A stretch of DNA of 64,000 nucleotides from Forficula auricularia (lineage: Eukaryota > Arthropoda > Insecta > Dermaptera > Forficulidae), in NCBI GenBank assembly GCA_024734495.1, contig JALMQS010000225.1, forward strand, positions 2,815,650-2,879,649, in the 5' to 3' direction. The notes below the pieces were generated by a model. It was not told the DNA's origin, did not search any database, and was given only the letters and a program-made list of their open reading frames with translations. A program made the position numbers and the translations under genes. Below are positions 11,270 through 22,109 of the stretch, one piece after another; the first letter of the stretch is position 1, and each line of letters begins with the position of its first letter.

Positions 11270-12507
11270 TAGATTCCGGGTAATTAGGACTCAGGATGGA
11301 GACAAAAACAGTCTCAGCCTAATTGAATAAAATCTTTAGTTAAAATTTTGTCATTTCATTTGTCGAGATTTGTTCCAAATAAACCACTTTTTTAATTAAC
11401 AATTGTCCCATATAACAGAAAACTTTTTCCATTCAGTGCAAACAATTTTTTTTTCTAAGTGAAAAATTTTATTCTATAAATCGAATGTGATCTAGCCAGG
11501 CATTTTTATCTCTGATGTCAAAGATTATTTCTTGATCCCCAAAAATTAAACCGTGAAGTGAAAATCTGGCGCGTGAAAAATCAGAAAATTTCAAGCGATA
11601 AAAAAAGTTAAGCATCAGCCGCCTCTGCTAGACAGGGTGGTCCTGCCCTCCATCTGCGACCCACGTGACTGATACGCCCAACATGTTCCTATCACTCGAA
11701 GATTACACTAATGGTGGTCCTACTTAACCGCTGACGACTTAAAAAGCCTTGAAAATATGGCTGGTTTTTTCTTTCTACAACTGATAAGAATGTAATCAAA
11801 CCAGCGCTTATCCATCATGCATTAAAGTCTCTTGATTATATGGTGGAATGTCAAAATTCCTCTAGCGCCATAGATCTCCTCATTAAGAGCTAGTTGCTTC
11901 CAATTATAGCTTATAGCAAGACACTTGAACCCGTCGGAGGGTGACATTTTGCTAATATTTCACTTATGGCTCATTATCATGGTTTCCTCTACGGGAAATG
12001 TGGTCATGTTATGCTACATCTATTCACCCTCTCTCAGCCTACACCCTCTCATTCTGTCCGAATGACATTTCACGAGTATACCCGATAAACGTCAGTCAGT
12101 CAGATTCACTCAAAACAGCATCCCTAGAGGCTGCGTGATTTTGGTTTGCAATTATAACAGCTGCCCTTAATCTCTCTCTTGATTACGCAAATTAAAAACT
12201 CTTTAGGGATGATTCGGACATCGATCAGAATTCCATTAATTACAAATTAATTTTAAAATCAAATGGAATGACATCTCTAATTCAAAATGAAAAATCAATT
12301 GGGACAATATTGGTAATTGGGTTCCCCTTCTCTAAGCCCATGCCATTTGTAAGTCACGACACGTCTATTTTTTCTTTTCTTTGAATCTTTTGTTATAGAT
12401 TTGGCTTTGAATTGTCAAGTAATTATACAATGTGCAGAATGGTGTGAATGTTTACACGCCCAAAGCAAATAGAGAGCTAAGCCTATTGTGGTGAATTTCT
12501 GTTGCAG
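11270..12507 (+). promoter_or_regulatory. Repeat-free DNA upstream of the Antp coding exon
   Basis: No dispersed repeats, moderate GC, with scattered E-box CACGTG (about 11662) and homeodomain-type ATTA words. A triple overlapping TCAGT word at 12092-12103 resembles an arthropod initiator and could mark a proximal start, with the 5' UTR either continuous to the ATG or spliced at 12507. Unproven. Confidence 0.35.
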
Positions 12508-12702
12508 ATTCGGATGTTTGGGGCGTCGCGCCGAACGGCATTTCCGCACCCGCCGTCAGGCTGTGACCGCCGCCCGAAAGCCGCGACAGTGCAGTGCAGT
12601 GCAGTGCAGTGACCTTCAATGACAAGTGCTCTTTAAGTGTGTAAATATTCGCGAAATTATTGTGTCTCTTTGAAATTCGTTGACTCGTTTCTTTGGTGCA
12701 AC
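12508..12702 (+). other. Antp: Antp 5' UTR segment upstream of the start codon
   Basis: TTTCTGTTGCAG ending at 12507 is a good 3' splice site, so a 5' untranslated exon probably begins at 12508 and runs into the coding exon. Composition jumps to GC-rich here compared with the AT-rich flank. It includes a pure pentanucleotide repeat (see separate entry) and an in-frame stop just upstream of the ATG. Earlier non-coding exons and the distal promoter cannot be located from sequence alone; they may lie upstream of this window, as Antp genes usually have remote promoters. The exon limit is inferred. Confidence 0.55.
12586..12611 (+). repeat. (GCAGT)n tandem repeat in the 5' UTR
   Basis: Five consecutive units of the pentamer (first unit ACAGT, then four perfect GCAGT) lie about 90 bases before the Antp start codon. 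Being a multiple of 5 in non-coding DNA, its length can vary without affecting the reading frame. Confidence 0.9.
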
Positions 12703-13483
12703 ATGTCTTCTTACTTCGCTAATTCGTACATGCCGGACATTCGCAATGGCGGCGTAGTTCCTGCTGAGCACCCTCACCCTCACCATAATTATGGTGCTAC
12801 GGTGATACCGCAACAAGGCGCCGTGACCGCAGATCAGACCGCGTGTGCTGGTGATCCTAGTCTCCGCCAAGGAGTTCCCGGGCATCATTATGGCAGCCAG
12901 CCACCTCAAGGCATGCCTTATCCTCGATTTCCACCCTATGACCGAATGGACATCCGCAATACCGCGTACTATACCGCCCAGCAGCAGCAGGGTGGGGCCA
13001 TGATGGATCCGAGTGTTTCCGCAGCCGCGGGCTACAATCGTCCTAATTCGCCATCCGCGATGGGTCATATGGCCAGTGGGCCGCCGAATGGTCATCAAAC
13101 GCCCGTTGTCTATGCATCATGTAAGCTGCAAGCCGTGGCCAACGGCGCCTCAGGAGCTGCTGCAGCGGGAGCCGGTGCACTAGGTCCATCGGGGTCACCT
13201 CCTTTAGATGGACATATCCCGCACCATCAACAGCACCATATGCAGCAACACCACCCCCACCAACAACAACAACAACCCGTTACCCCCCAGCAGCATATGA
13301 TGTACACGGCGCAACAGGCGCCACCCGGCCAGCAGGCGCCGCCACCTCCTTCCTGTGAACAGCAACCCCCGCAACACCACGCTGCACAGGGTGTACCCCA
13401 ACAGCAACATCCAGGGCCTCAAGCACAACAACAACCACAGAACAATCCTAGCCCCCTCTACCCCTGGATGCGCAGCCAGTTCG
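12703..13483 (+). CDS. Antp: Antennapedia, first coding exon (residues 1-260)
   Basis: N-terminal part of the Hox transcription factor that specifies thoracic segments; it acts in the nucleus. The ATG follows an in-frame TAA (12634-12636) and sits in a good insect start context (CAACATG). Visible motifs: MSSYFANSYMPD at residues 1-12, the block MPYPRFPPYDRM at 71-82, the conserved VVYASCKLQA at 135-144, an Ala/Gly stretch near 149-161, a His/Gln-rich tract at about 170-245, and YPWM at 253-256, the hexapeptide that contacts the Extradenticle/Pbx cofactor. The exon ends TTCG before GTGAGT, leaving one base of a split codon that joins the homeobox exon to make Glu261. The opposite-strand and alternative-frame reading frames here are shadows. 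Total protein is 346 residues, normal for insect Antp. Identification is certain from the motifs plus the homeodomain. Confidence 0.97.
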
Positions 13484-13499
13484 GTGAGTCAGGTCCCGT

Positions 13500-15300
13500 A
13501 AACATTTTTTACCATTTCTGTTAAGTAGATCAAACATACGTCATCTATTAGCATTGATAACAATTGCATCTTACGCGTGAAATTCAACTGTTCAGCGCTG
13601 AAAAAAAAATTAAAAGACTCCCCTATAATAAAAATGGAGTAAAGGCGTCAATCAATATCTGATATTTTCTTGAAAATAAAATTTCAAATACCAAAATATC
13701 ACTTACATATTTAATCATATGTCAAATTAAATGTATAATTTATTTATCTTTTCAAGATCTTTTCATTTCTGACGCACGTGTCGATTCTGTAAAAGAGAAA
13801 CAGCAGAGCTCATCCAATGGAAATGTCAAACTGTAGCCTGCACTAGATAGAAACATTTCGAAAACACCCTAACAGATTAATTTATAGACAAGTTTTAGAA
13901 TATTTGAAAATTCTCAAATTAGATTAGGATTTAGAGAACATTATAAATAAAAAGATCTAAACAGGTCTCATGGATCATGGTCAGTGCGGAATGCCTCAAG
14001 GTCCTTAATAAAAATAAAATAATAAAAAAAATTTGGTTTTATAAGAATTTTATTTTTGAAAAACAAACTACAATTGAAATCAGTTTTGTTTGTGTATAGT
14101 TTGGGTTTTTCTTTGCAAGACTCGGAAGGGATTTCTTAAAAGCTCTATTCAACCGTCCCCCTAAGTCATAAATTTAGAGCAGTACGCCAAGATTGTTTAA
14201 GGTGTCTAGGTCAAGGGAACCAACCATTCCGGGACATCACACCCCTGAAGGGCTTCAATTGCAGATTGATCCATCTTCATAGTTAATCATCCTTTTCAAA
14301 ATGAGTACTATTCATTAAATACTTCGATAAAATATTCCACGATATATTTTGGTATATTTCATTTCACTTTCATAAAATCCATCATTCGATTCGGTGGTTT
14401 CACCCCCCAACCCCACCCCCCACAATCTCGATTAATTCAATTCGTTTTGAAAATCCGATTTTGAACAGTTGAATGATTTTAACTAAATTACTAAACTGAG
14501 GCATTCTTTCGCATCAATTCAATTGGATTATTTTACTGATGATGATTTTGTTCTGGATGTGATTGTTATTATAATAATGGCGTCCTTTGAGGCATGCAAA
14601 AAAGAAGGTTTTTCAAAATACATTCGTTTGAAAAACTTTCCGTTGTAGATTAACCAGTTGGATGTAATTTGCAAACAATAACAAGTTGTAGTGGTAGTTT
14701 CGTGGCTGTAGTTCTAGCGTGTGGGCGTTGCTCCGAATATTTCAGCCATTCCTCGTCCGAGTCGGATTAATTAAACGACGGCTGACACGGGGCAATGTCT
14801 TGGTGTGGGTGCATGTCGGTGTGCTGCTGTTGAGTGAACTCTGCGAATTTCCAAATCAGTTTTACAAATGAGTTGAGCGTTGTGTATTTAATTTGAGCTA
14901 ATCGCCCTGATTGCCCGATGGAATTATTTACACCTGAACAAACAGAAAGCAGAAATCTGACATGAGCAATGGCGAGGAAATCCAATAAAATTGTCGCATC
15001 ATCATTCGAACCAGCCATTCGGGCTTTATTTCTATTTCTATTGGTCATGATCGAATTGCTAATCATGACAATAACATTTATTTGAAATGAGGGTCGCGGG
15101 GGTGTGTTTGATAGTGGTTTAGAAATGACACCGAGCTTTGCGATTATCAAAGGTTTACTATAGTCCAAGGTTAATCAATGAATACTCAGAGAGATTTAAA
15201 TATTTCATGAAAACTCGAAAATAATAAAGAAAATTTCAGATTTTTATGTTGTCCTCTGCTTAATGCAAATAAACATACAGACACACATATATATTCTTAG
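13500..15300. other. Intron, no repeats, no gene seen
   Basis: Unique sequence. A minus-strand frame at 14767-15168 has no recognisable domain. A C-rich patch lies at 14402-14425. Possible intronic enhancer DNA. Confidence 0.5.
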
Positions 15301-15575
15301 TAGCTGGTTATTGGGTACTTGGACTAAAATTAGAAGTTAAATTTTCAAAATGTTGCTACGTTTTGCAGTATATTTTTCTGCTTCCTCATGTAATCTACAA
15401 AACCATAACAGCAATTGTAATAAAATAGAATCATTAAACAAAACATAAATAAAATTTCCTTTTTACAACATTTAGATTTGAACTTAACATCCTCGTAATA
15501 AGTAATATATTCCATATGATTACAATTGTCATTGTTTTGTAGATTGCTTGAGGAAGCAGAAAAATATAGAAAAAA
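15301..15575. mobile_element. Foldback element, family H copy 1, decayed
   Basis: Left part GGTTATTGGGTACTTGGAC...CAAAATGTTGCTACGTTTTGC matches 27486-27560. The inner motif, read on the - strand, is TGAGGA-A-GCAG...CTGC-AAAACGTA, a decayed hammerhead-like motif whose stem still pairs. Confidence 0.6.
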
Positions 15576-15599
15576 AAAATTATTGATTGATTTTAAATA

Positions 15600-15850
15600 T
15601 TGAAAAAATAGGTACAAATCTTGAACACTTATTTTCAACGATTCGGGAGAATTTCTCCCTTTCTCAATGGTAAAAATTTTCAAAAAAGTTTCTTCCACTA
15701 AAATTCAGAAAGCAACAAGCGTGGAAGCAACTTGTTTGTTTTTTGAAAATTTTTAACATTGAGGAAGGGAGAAATTCTGCCGAAACTTTTAGTTTTTAAA
15801 TAAACGTGTTCAAGATTGTTTTATAAAAGATTTGTATTTTTTCAAACCAT
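15600..15850. mobile_element. Foldback element, family C copy 2
   Basis: Arms carry GGGAGAATTTCTCCCTTTCT and its inverse, and outer AATACAAATCTT words as in copy 1. The right motif reads TTGAGGAAGGGAG...GCCGAAACTTTT. Confidence 0.65.
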
Positions 15851-15974
15851 ATATATACCTACATATTATATTTTTCTTACATTTGAAAATAGACAATGCG
15901 TTTTTGGGTTGTTTTGATTAGTCGACCTAGAAAAAACATGAAATTCAAGTGACTGTCAAAAACCTTCACTTTTC

Positions 15975-16130
15975 CGAGGGGTGAACCGTGATTGGAATTA
16001 GGTGTACACCGTTTTTGGAATTAATTTGAATTACTTTGGAATTCATTAGTTAATCTATTGTCATCTACTTGGAAATGAAAGTAGAAGTGGAAGTAGGTGT
16101 ACACAATTTTAGGTCGCGGTTCACCCCTCG
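15975..16130 (+). mobile_element. 156-bp MITE, family I copy 1
   Basis: Terminal inverted repeats CGAGGGGTGAACCG and TCGCGGTTCACCCCTCG; the inside has TTGGAATT repeats, ATCTATTGTCATCTACTTGG and paired GGTGTACAC words. Flanks CACTTTTC and ATTTTTTC match at 5 of 8 positions. Confidence 0.8.
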
Positions 16131-16659
16131 ATTTTTTCCAACAGTTATGTAAAATGTATCCACTATATCCTAATTCATTATTAGGTATATTATTCTATTT
16201 ATGAACAATGATTTCAATTTACGATTCTTAGATATTCTAAATTACCTCCGAAATAATAAATCAGTTGTATTTAATTTAGAATATCTCTTACGGATATTTC
16301 ATTTGAAATGGTATATAAATAATTTGAATAGAAACGGGTTGAATTAGATGCTGGTTTAATGATGTGAGAAATACATCCATCATCATTTTATAAATTAATC
16401 TATGAATATTTATTTATATTAATCTCATTTCATGAAAACAATTTCAAATTTCCATCTAAATCGAAATTAAACGCCACATTCAATCAACCTCTGGATTCTC
16501 CTCTTCATCGGTTCCATTTTCTTTTTCCGGGTCAACTAAAATAAGTTATCAGAAGAGAGGAACGTTTTGATCGCAAACCAATGATTAATATTCTTAGGAT
16601 AATTTTTTATCACTCCAATCGGGAGGAGACAAATAATAACGAGATTCCATTATATATTT

Positions 16660-17070
16660 AGACATCAGCTAACGGCATGTTGTCATATATTGGTAATAAA
16701 TGTGCGGCCCCCCGCCGACTAAGATGGTCGCTGGGAATTTATGGTCGTCTGCAGACTCCATGCTGCTCCTGAGGCTTCTTGCGCAACCCGCCCGAACCAA
16801 ACTAAACAACCGACATTAATTCTGGTTATTGAACATGGTTGTCCATGTGGAAAAATTCCCCCCACAAAAAGACCGCCCCGAGATCTCGTATAAATCTAAG
16901 GCTCAGGTCGGCAATTGATTGTTTTACTCGGTCTTGGAGATTTCATTTCAAATTCGGTAATTGATATTCGATCTTCTCGAGATCACTCTATCAAGGCACT
17001 CGACCCCTGGCCAGTGAAACAAACCCCTCGGAAATTCCATTCCAAATTGCTTTCCTCTGCTTGTTAATTT
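16660..17070. promoter_or_regulatory. GC-richer intronic island
   Basis: Repeat-free and distinct in composition. Contains AAGATGGTCG (16721-16730, Pho/YY1-like) and TTTATGGTCG shortly after (posterior-Hox/Caudal-like). No coding frame. A candidate intronic regulatory element. Confidence 0.35.
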
Positions 17071-17216
17071 TCAATGTGGGCGAGCATTTTGCCTACATAA
17101 CTCAAATTTTATATGAATAGGAAGAATTGATTTTTGTATTAAAATAAACAAAAGTGTTGAGATGGAATTATAGGAAGTTGGACAAAAAAAAATTAAATTA
17201 AAAACAGAGTTTTCTC

Positions 17217-17372
17217 CCAGGGGTGAACCGCGATTGAAATTAGGAGTACACCGTCTTTGGAATTATTTGGAATCACTTTGGAATTCATTAGATAATCTAT
17301 TGTCTTCTACTTGGAAATGAAACTGGAATTGGAAGTAGGAGTACAAGATTTTAGGTCGCGGTTCACCCCTCG
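17217..17372 (+). mobile_element. MITE family I copy 2
   Basis: Same ends and interior as copy 1 (first bases CCAGGGGTGAACC instead of CGAGGGG). No clear target duplication, because of rearrangement with the neighbouring partial copy. Confidence 0.75.
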
Positions 17373-17402
17373 GGCATAATGAATGAGAAAACCACTTTAA
17401 TT

Positions 17403-17510
17403 TTCAAGTAGAAGACAATAGATGACAATAGATTATCTAATGAATTCCAAAGTAATTCCAAATAAATCCAAAGACGGTGTACATATAATTCCAATCGCGG
17501 TTCACCCCTC
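17403..17510 (-). mobile_element. MITE family I, partial inverted copy
   Basis: Reverse orientation; retains CAAGTAGAAGACAATAGATG through TCGCGGTTCACCCCTC, and lacks the other end. Confidence 0.7.
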
Positions 17511-17520
17511 AATTGTGCCG

Positions 17521-17553
17521 GACGTTTCGTCACTTTATAAATGACTTCTTCAG
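17521..17553 (-). ncRNA. Hammerhead-ribozyme-like motif, intact
   Basis: On the - strand: CTGAAGA, A, stem GTCA/TGAC, GAAAC, GTC. All conserved positions are present apart from the single extra base after the core. Confidence 0.55.
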
Positions 17554-17597
17554 CTTATTGTACAATTAATCAGACAATTGATTTGTACAATAAGCCT

Positions 17598-17630
17598 CTG
17601 AAGAAGTCATAAATAAAGTGACGAAACGTC
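17598..17630 (+). ncRNA. Hammerhead-ribozyme-like motif, intact partner
   Basis: On the + strand: CTGAAGA, A, stem GTCA/TGAC with an AT-rich loop, GAAAC, GTC. It mirrors 17521-17553 across a 44-base spacer. Confidence 0.55.
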
Positions 17631-18274
17631 TGGCATAATGTATGAGAAAACTCTGTTATTAATTTAATTTGTTTAATAATAAATCCAAAGAATTGAGCAT
17701 CTTTTTTTAAAAAATAGATTAAATTTTTTTGAAAAATTAATTCGAGAGTATAAATTAAAACCAATCTATTAAGATTTTAAATCGCAGATTTTTGAGCTTA
17801 AAATTTAAATTCTTTCTTAAATTATATTAATTTATATTAATATTTATACCGTCGAGTTGACTTTTCAAAAAAAGATACTCAATTCTTTGGATTTATTATA
17901 TAAATGAATGGTCCGTCACTAAAAACTTTTTTTCAGTTAAGCTTAATTTTTACTTTTCATTTCTAGTTGAATGGAATGATATTTTTTGGTTTTTCGTATA
18001 TATATTGCGGGTCAGAGATTGTCTCAAGGGTTAAACCTCGGGTTAAACTGACTGCCCGGAAAGCATGTTAGTTCTCAGGTTCAAAATTGATATATTAAAT
18101 ATAATGAGAAAAAAATTAAATTTTTCAAATTTTTAACATATATATACCAGCATTAAAAAAAAAATTTATTAAAGCTTTGTTGTTTGAATATTATTTAGAT
18201 TATTAGAACTTTTTGAAATAAACTACATTATACAATATTTAATATATTTATAGCAAACATAAATACACGGCATT

Positions 18275-18307
18275 TGAGATCAACGATTAAGTGATCGAAA
18301 CGTCGTA
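18275..18307 (+). ncRNA. Decayed hammerhead-like motif
   Basis: TTTGAGATCAACGATTAAGT then GATCGAAACGTCG: the stem GATC/GATC and GAAACGTC are kept, the core CTGANGA is damaged. Confidence 0.35.
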
Positions 18308-18359
18308 TATTTTTATTTGTGTAAAGTTTCGGATTTTGATTAATGTATTAAAAATTAAA

Positions 18360-18644
18360 TTAGGGGCGACTGTGGTTCAGTGGTTAGAGTGTCGGGCTGG
18401 CCTGAAATACGATGGTTCGAGAGCGAGTCTCGGCAGATATTTGCAGTCGCTTCTTCTTGGAAAGCAATGACAACCTACCAAGAGTATAATTGCCTAGCAA
18501 CCTCTCCAAACTAGCCGTTCGGAACCGGCGTTAAAAAATAGGTCTCGTAAATCTGGGTAAAAACAGCTAAACACACTCAGCACAGGTATATGTGGAGAGG
18601 AGCCAAAACGCCAGGGAGACCTGATATGGCACTTAAAGAAGAAG
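18360..18644 (+). mobile_element. tRNA-derived SINE with 13-bp target duplication
   Basis: The head has a Pol III A box (TGGTTCAGTGG) and B box (GGTTCGAGAGC); the body runs through CCTACCAAGAGTATAATTGC and ends in (GAA)n. Flanked by ATTAAAAATTAAA at 18347-18359 and 18645-18657. The family also occurs at 55880-56470. About 285 bases, no coding capacity; it would need a LINE reverse transcriptase supplied in trans. Confidence 0.85.
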
Positions 18645-18659
18645 ATTAAAAATTAAACA

Positions 18660-19390
18660 GTGCATAATGTGGGTTATTTAAAAAAGTTTTAATAAAAAAT
18701 TTAAGACCTTTTAATTTTAATGTATATTTTTTAAGTAGTGTATAATCAAGAAACCCTGGTTATTCTGAACATCTTAACAAAATAAAATAAAATATTAAAA
18801 TTAATAAAGGACAGTAAATAAAAATAAATAAATAAACAATTATTATTCCTACTATTTATTAAATCATTTTATTTGTTTATTTATTATTAAACCAAAAATA
18901 TACGAAGCGTTATACCTACATATTATACAAAAGAGGCAAAAATACATTCTCCTATACATGGTATAAATTACTAGCAGAATAATAAGAAAAAGAAATAATT
19001 TTATAAACAAAAACTCACAGAACACAGATTCTTCGCAAAACAACACGTACTTGCATTTATTCGTTTTATTATTTCATTTTATTTGTTTTTTTTTTTCATT
19101 TTTACCTTCTTTCTTTCCCTTTCTGTTATATTTATTTATTACATTTTTTTTACTTAATAAAAATATGATTCACCGCTTCGCTCGCGCACGATCCGACCAT
19201 GAAAAAATTAACCCCTGTTATTTACCTTATCTATCGCTAGTTATAGGTAATAAAATTTAATTTAATTAAAATATAATAAAGTTTTTTTTTAATTTAAAAA
19301 GAAATATTTTAATTCAAAAATTTGTTAAATTGTAGCAAGGTTAGAGTAAAAATCTTGTGTAATGCAGATTTTCAAGAAAGTGCAACTATA
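18660..19390. other. No gene seen; AT-rich
   Basis: Short frames only, low complexity. Confidence 0.6.
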
Positions 19391-19392
19391 TA

Positions 19393-20076
19393 TCAGTGGC
19401 GGTTGGAAACTGTCCAAAAAAGTACCCTTCATTTTATTTTAATCTTCGTTTTTTGTTGCAAATATCATCAAATACGTGATCATTTACGTTTTTTGTTTTT
19501 TTCAAATATATCATTAGATTTTTAAATAATATATTTTGGGACCTTCACCCCAAACGGATATTGCTTTGTGTGAGTTAGGGTTGGAGTCAAAAATTAAATC
19601 TTTTGACTTAAACCCAACAGTCCCTGAGATGGAAATCGACCATCTTCCACAATGAATCAGCCTCTCTTATGAGAAAATCTTAAATTTACCCTAATTATAT
19701 TGCTATAAGCAAACTAAGACTTGTCTATAGCACTCTTAGTTATTTCCGGTCTTATATATTGAGAGTTGTTAGAAATGGATTACTCCAAAGATTCTCGAAT
19801 CATATTTATTTATTCCATTTAGCACCTTTTTCAGAAAAATTATTTATTTTAATTGCCCCTTGAAACTATGCAACATTTTTATTTTATTTCGATAACAAAT
19901 ATACTTTTCAAAACAAAAAAATGTTTTTTATAGACATATTTGATATAATGGATAATAATTTGAAAATTTAGAAATCCTTCTGAAATTTTGAAGTCGAGCG
20001 ACCTTATGAATTATGAAAATACTTTAAATGTTTGAAATTTTAGGGACGCGCCGCATCCAGGGCATTTATGGACATA
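19393..20076 (+). mobile_element. hAT-like element, copy related to 52852-53691, right end interrupted
   Basis: Starts CAGTGGCGGTTGG; interior CTGTCCAAAAAAGTACCCTT, GGTATTGC-type and TGACTTGTCTATAGCACTC-type words match the 53-kb copy. The right end GCGCCGCATCCAGGGCATTT breaks at a Tc1-like insertion. Confidence 0.7.
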
Positions 20077-20584
20077 CACTGAAGTGCAAAAAAATCGAGC
20101 CACCAATAAAAACTTAGTAAATCATTTTTAATTTTTTTACAAGGAAACATACATCATAGAAATTATTGCTTAATGACAGTGTACTTCCCACTTGTCGTTG
20201 ACTTAACCCTTGATTAATTAGGCATAAAATTTGAACTGCTTTAACTTGAGAAATATTATAAATTTTGTATATTTTATCTTTCTATGAATGATGGTTAATT
20301 CAAAATTGTTCAATTTATTGATATTTGAAATGGAATTTGATCTTTTATTAAAACTTTATTTAAATGTAAGTGTTATTGAGAAAGTAGGATAATTTGTAAT
20401 TGTATCTTTTAATTTAATTTTACTTATTTTTACTATGAAATTCAAAAATTATCACCCATATTTATTGAATATGTTAGTTTAATAGTTAATAGCACAAATT
20501 ATATGGTTATTTGTAGCAATTTTAAAAATAATTTCTTATTTAATAAAGCTTTTATTGGTGGATCAATTTTTTTGCACCGTAGTG
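20077..20584. mobile_element. Tc1-like non-autonomous element (MITE) with TA target duplication
   Basis: Inverted ends CACTGAAGTGCAAAAAAAT and ATTTTTTTGCACCGTAGTG, then GCCACCAATAAAA / TTTTATTGGTGG. Flanked by TA on both sides (20075-20076, 20585-20586), as Tc1/mariner transposases leave. 508 bases, no transposase frame. Confidence 0.8.
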
Positions 20585-20674
20585 TATATAAACCAATTTA
20601 TTCAGGATTTAAATTCAATTTTGTTCAGGGAAAATGGTCTAGGCTCTAGGTGAAACATATTGATAAAATAAAAA

Positions 20675-20860
20675 ATGATAATTTAAAAATATAAATTAAT
20701 AGGTAGGATTCACAAATAAAAGACAAAATGTTTATTAACTCGACTCTATATACATACCTATAATATATTTCGGGTTACGCACCCTACTTCAGGAGTTCAC
20801 ATTTTCTATTTTGTCTTTTATTTGTGAATTTATTACCTAGTAATTTATATTTTTAAGTTA
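20675..20860. mobile_element. Foldback element, family E, with hammerhead-like motif
   Basis: Arms TTCACAAATAAAAGACAAAA and inverse. The - strand motif near 20765-20797: CTGAAGT, A, stem GGGT/ACCC, GAAATATAT. The core is changed at one base and the CGT element replaced by ATAT, as in family D. Confidence 0.65.
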
Positions 20861-20913
20861 AAATTTTTTTTTTTTTGAATTGAAGTTGAAAGGTGTTTTT
20901 GGATCTGTGTTAA

Positions 20914-21056
20914 CCCTAGTAGCACAATGTTTCAAACTATATAGTAACTATATAGTGCCTTTATAGATTTTGAGAATCTGTATAGGCCCTATATTTCGAG
21001 AATCTATATAGGCCCTATATAGTTACTATATAGTTTGAAACATTGTGCTACTAGGG
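20914..21056. mobile_element. Palindromic MITE, CCCTAGTAG family copy 2
   Basis: Nearly perfect full-length palindrome: CCCTAGTAGCACAATGTTTC to its exact inverse, with internal ACTATATAG and a duplicated CTATATAGGCCCTATAT segment. No coding capacity. Its first copy is at 3600-3710. Confidence 0.8.
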
Positions 21057-21714
21057 AATATTTAATATACAGTTTTTTCACAGTTTAGTTTAAAAGTTTT
21101 TTTTAATGAATAAGTTCTATACCTATACTTATAGTATATTTTTGGAAAAGTTTTCAATTTATTGTTTATCATTTTGTTATCAGTGTCGTATATTATATGG
21201 CATAAATGTTTATCTCTATATATTTTTTTTTTCAAGAATTGAAATGAAATAACCTGACAAATAATAAATTATTTACCTGTCGTCTTTAATCATTTTGAGT
21301 GACATTTGATAAAGTCTAAGAATTCAGAACTGATAGGACAAAATTCGAATAAATAAAAAACGTAGATGAAAAATTGTCACTAATTCGTTATCAGATAGAA
21401 AGGACAAAGGAAAAAATATTGAACTTTATAATACTTTTCTAAAAATTTTATTCGCGTTGAAATTGTACTAAGTAAAACAATTGAGATTTTGTTTTTTTAT
21501 AAATTAGTACACACTTTAATTAATACACGTATAACGTATATGTATAAATCAACAAAGTATTAGGTATAGGTACAATTTTTTTTATTTTCTTTACACTTTT
21601 AGTACTTTTTATTGTTTTATAAATTTTATAAATTAAAGGGTTTGTTCAGTCACATAAAATAAGTAAATAGAGTAATTTTAGACAATTAACATTATTTATT
21701 AGATAGATTTACTA

Positions 21715-21749
21715 AACAGTTTCGATCAACCATGGTAGACCATCTTCAG
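21715..21749 (-). ncRNA. Hammerhead-ribozyme-like motif
   Basis: On the - strand: CTGAAGA, T, stem GGTC/GATC (one G-U pair), GAAAC, TGTT. The intervening 65 bases to its right flank are shared with the fragment at 11110-11180. Confidence 0.45.
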
Positions 21750-22109
21750 TAATACTGAAAATTGAGACATTTTTTTTTTATATATACAATTATACAAAAT
21801 CAAAACCATAAAATTTCACATTCATACATACAAACAATTTGGTTCAAGATTTGGAATTTGTCTCTCTGCATATACTAGTATAACTCATTCTCAATTTATT
21901 AACATGGATATTCCAACAATAAATAAATAATTTATAAACACTTGTCATTTAATTTATAATCTGATTTGAACTGGTGATCAATTAAAGACTTTTTTCTATA
22001 TTATTACATTTTATAATCAAATCTCAATTAACTAAATCTCTCATTATATATTGATCTATTCAGAAAGCACTTAAAAAAACTAATTTATTTTTACATTTAT
22101 ACATATCTA

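Larger units (their letters stand above)
17190..17685. mobile_element. Foldback element, family A copy 1, with MITE I inserted in its left arm
   Basis: Outer arms TTAAAAACAGAGTTTTCTC and GAGAAAACTCTGTTATTAAT. Inside are two perfect head-to-head hammerhead-like motifs (17521-17553, 17598-17630). The left arm is broken by one complete and one partial copy of MITE I. Family A copy 2 is at 30180-30471. Confidence 0.75.

Noticed and set aside
12637..12702. Upstream extension of the Antp frame by 22 codons
   Set aside because: It would begin at GTG, not ATG, directly after a TAA; the ATG at 12703 has good context and starts the conserved MSSYFANSY.
12616..13098. 160-codon minus-strand frame opposite Antp exon 1
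   Set aside because: A shadow of the real coding exon; Arg/His/Ile-rich with no domain.
13204..13434. 76-codon minus-strand frame
   Set aside because: Complement of the His/Gln-rich tract, giving Leu-rich nonsense.
18361..18440. A genuine tRNA gene
   Set aside because: A and B boxes are present but the cloverleaf does not close, the sequence continues into a SINE body with a GAA tail and target duplication.
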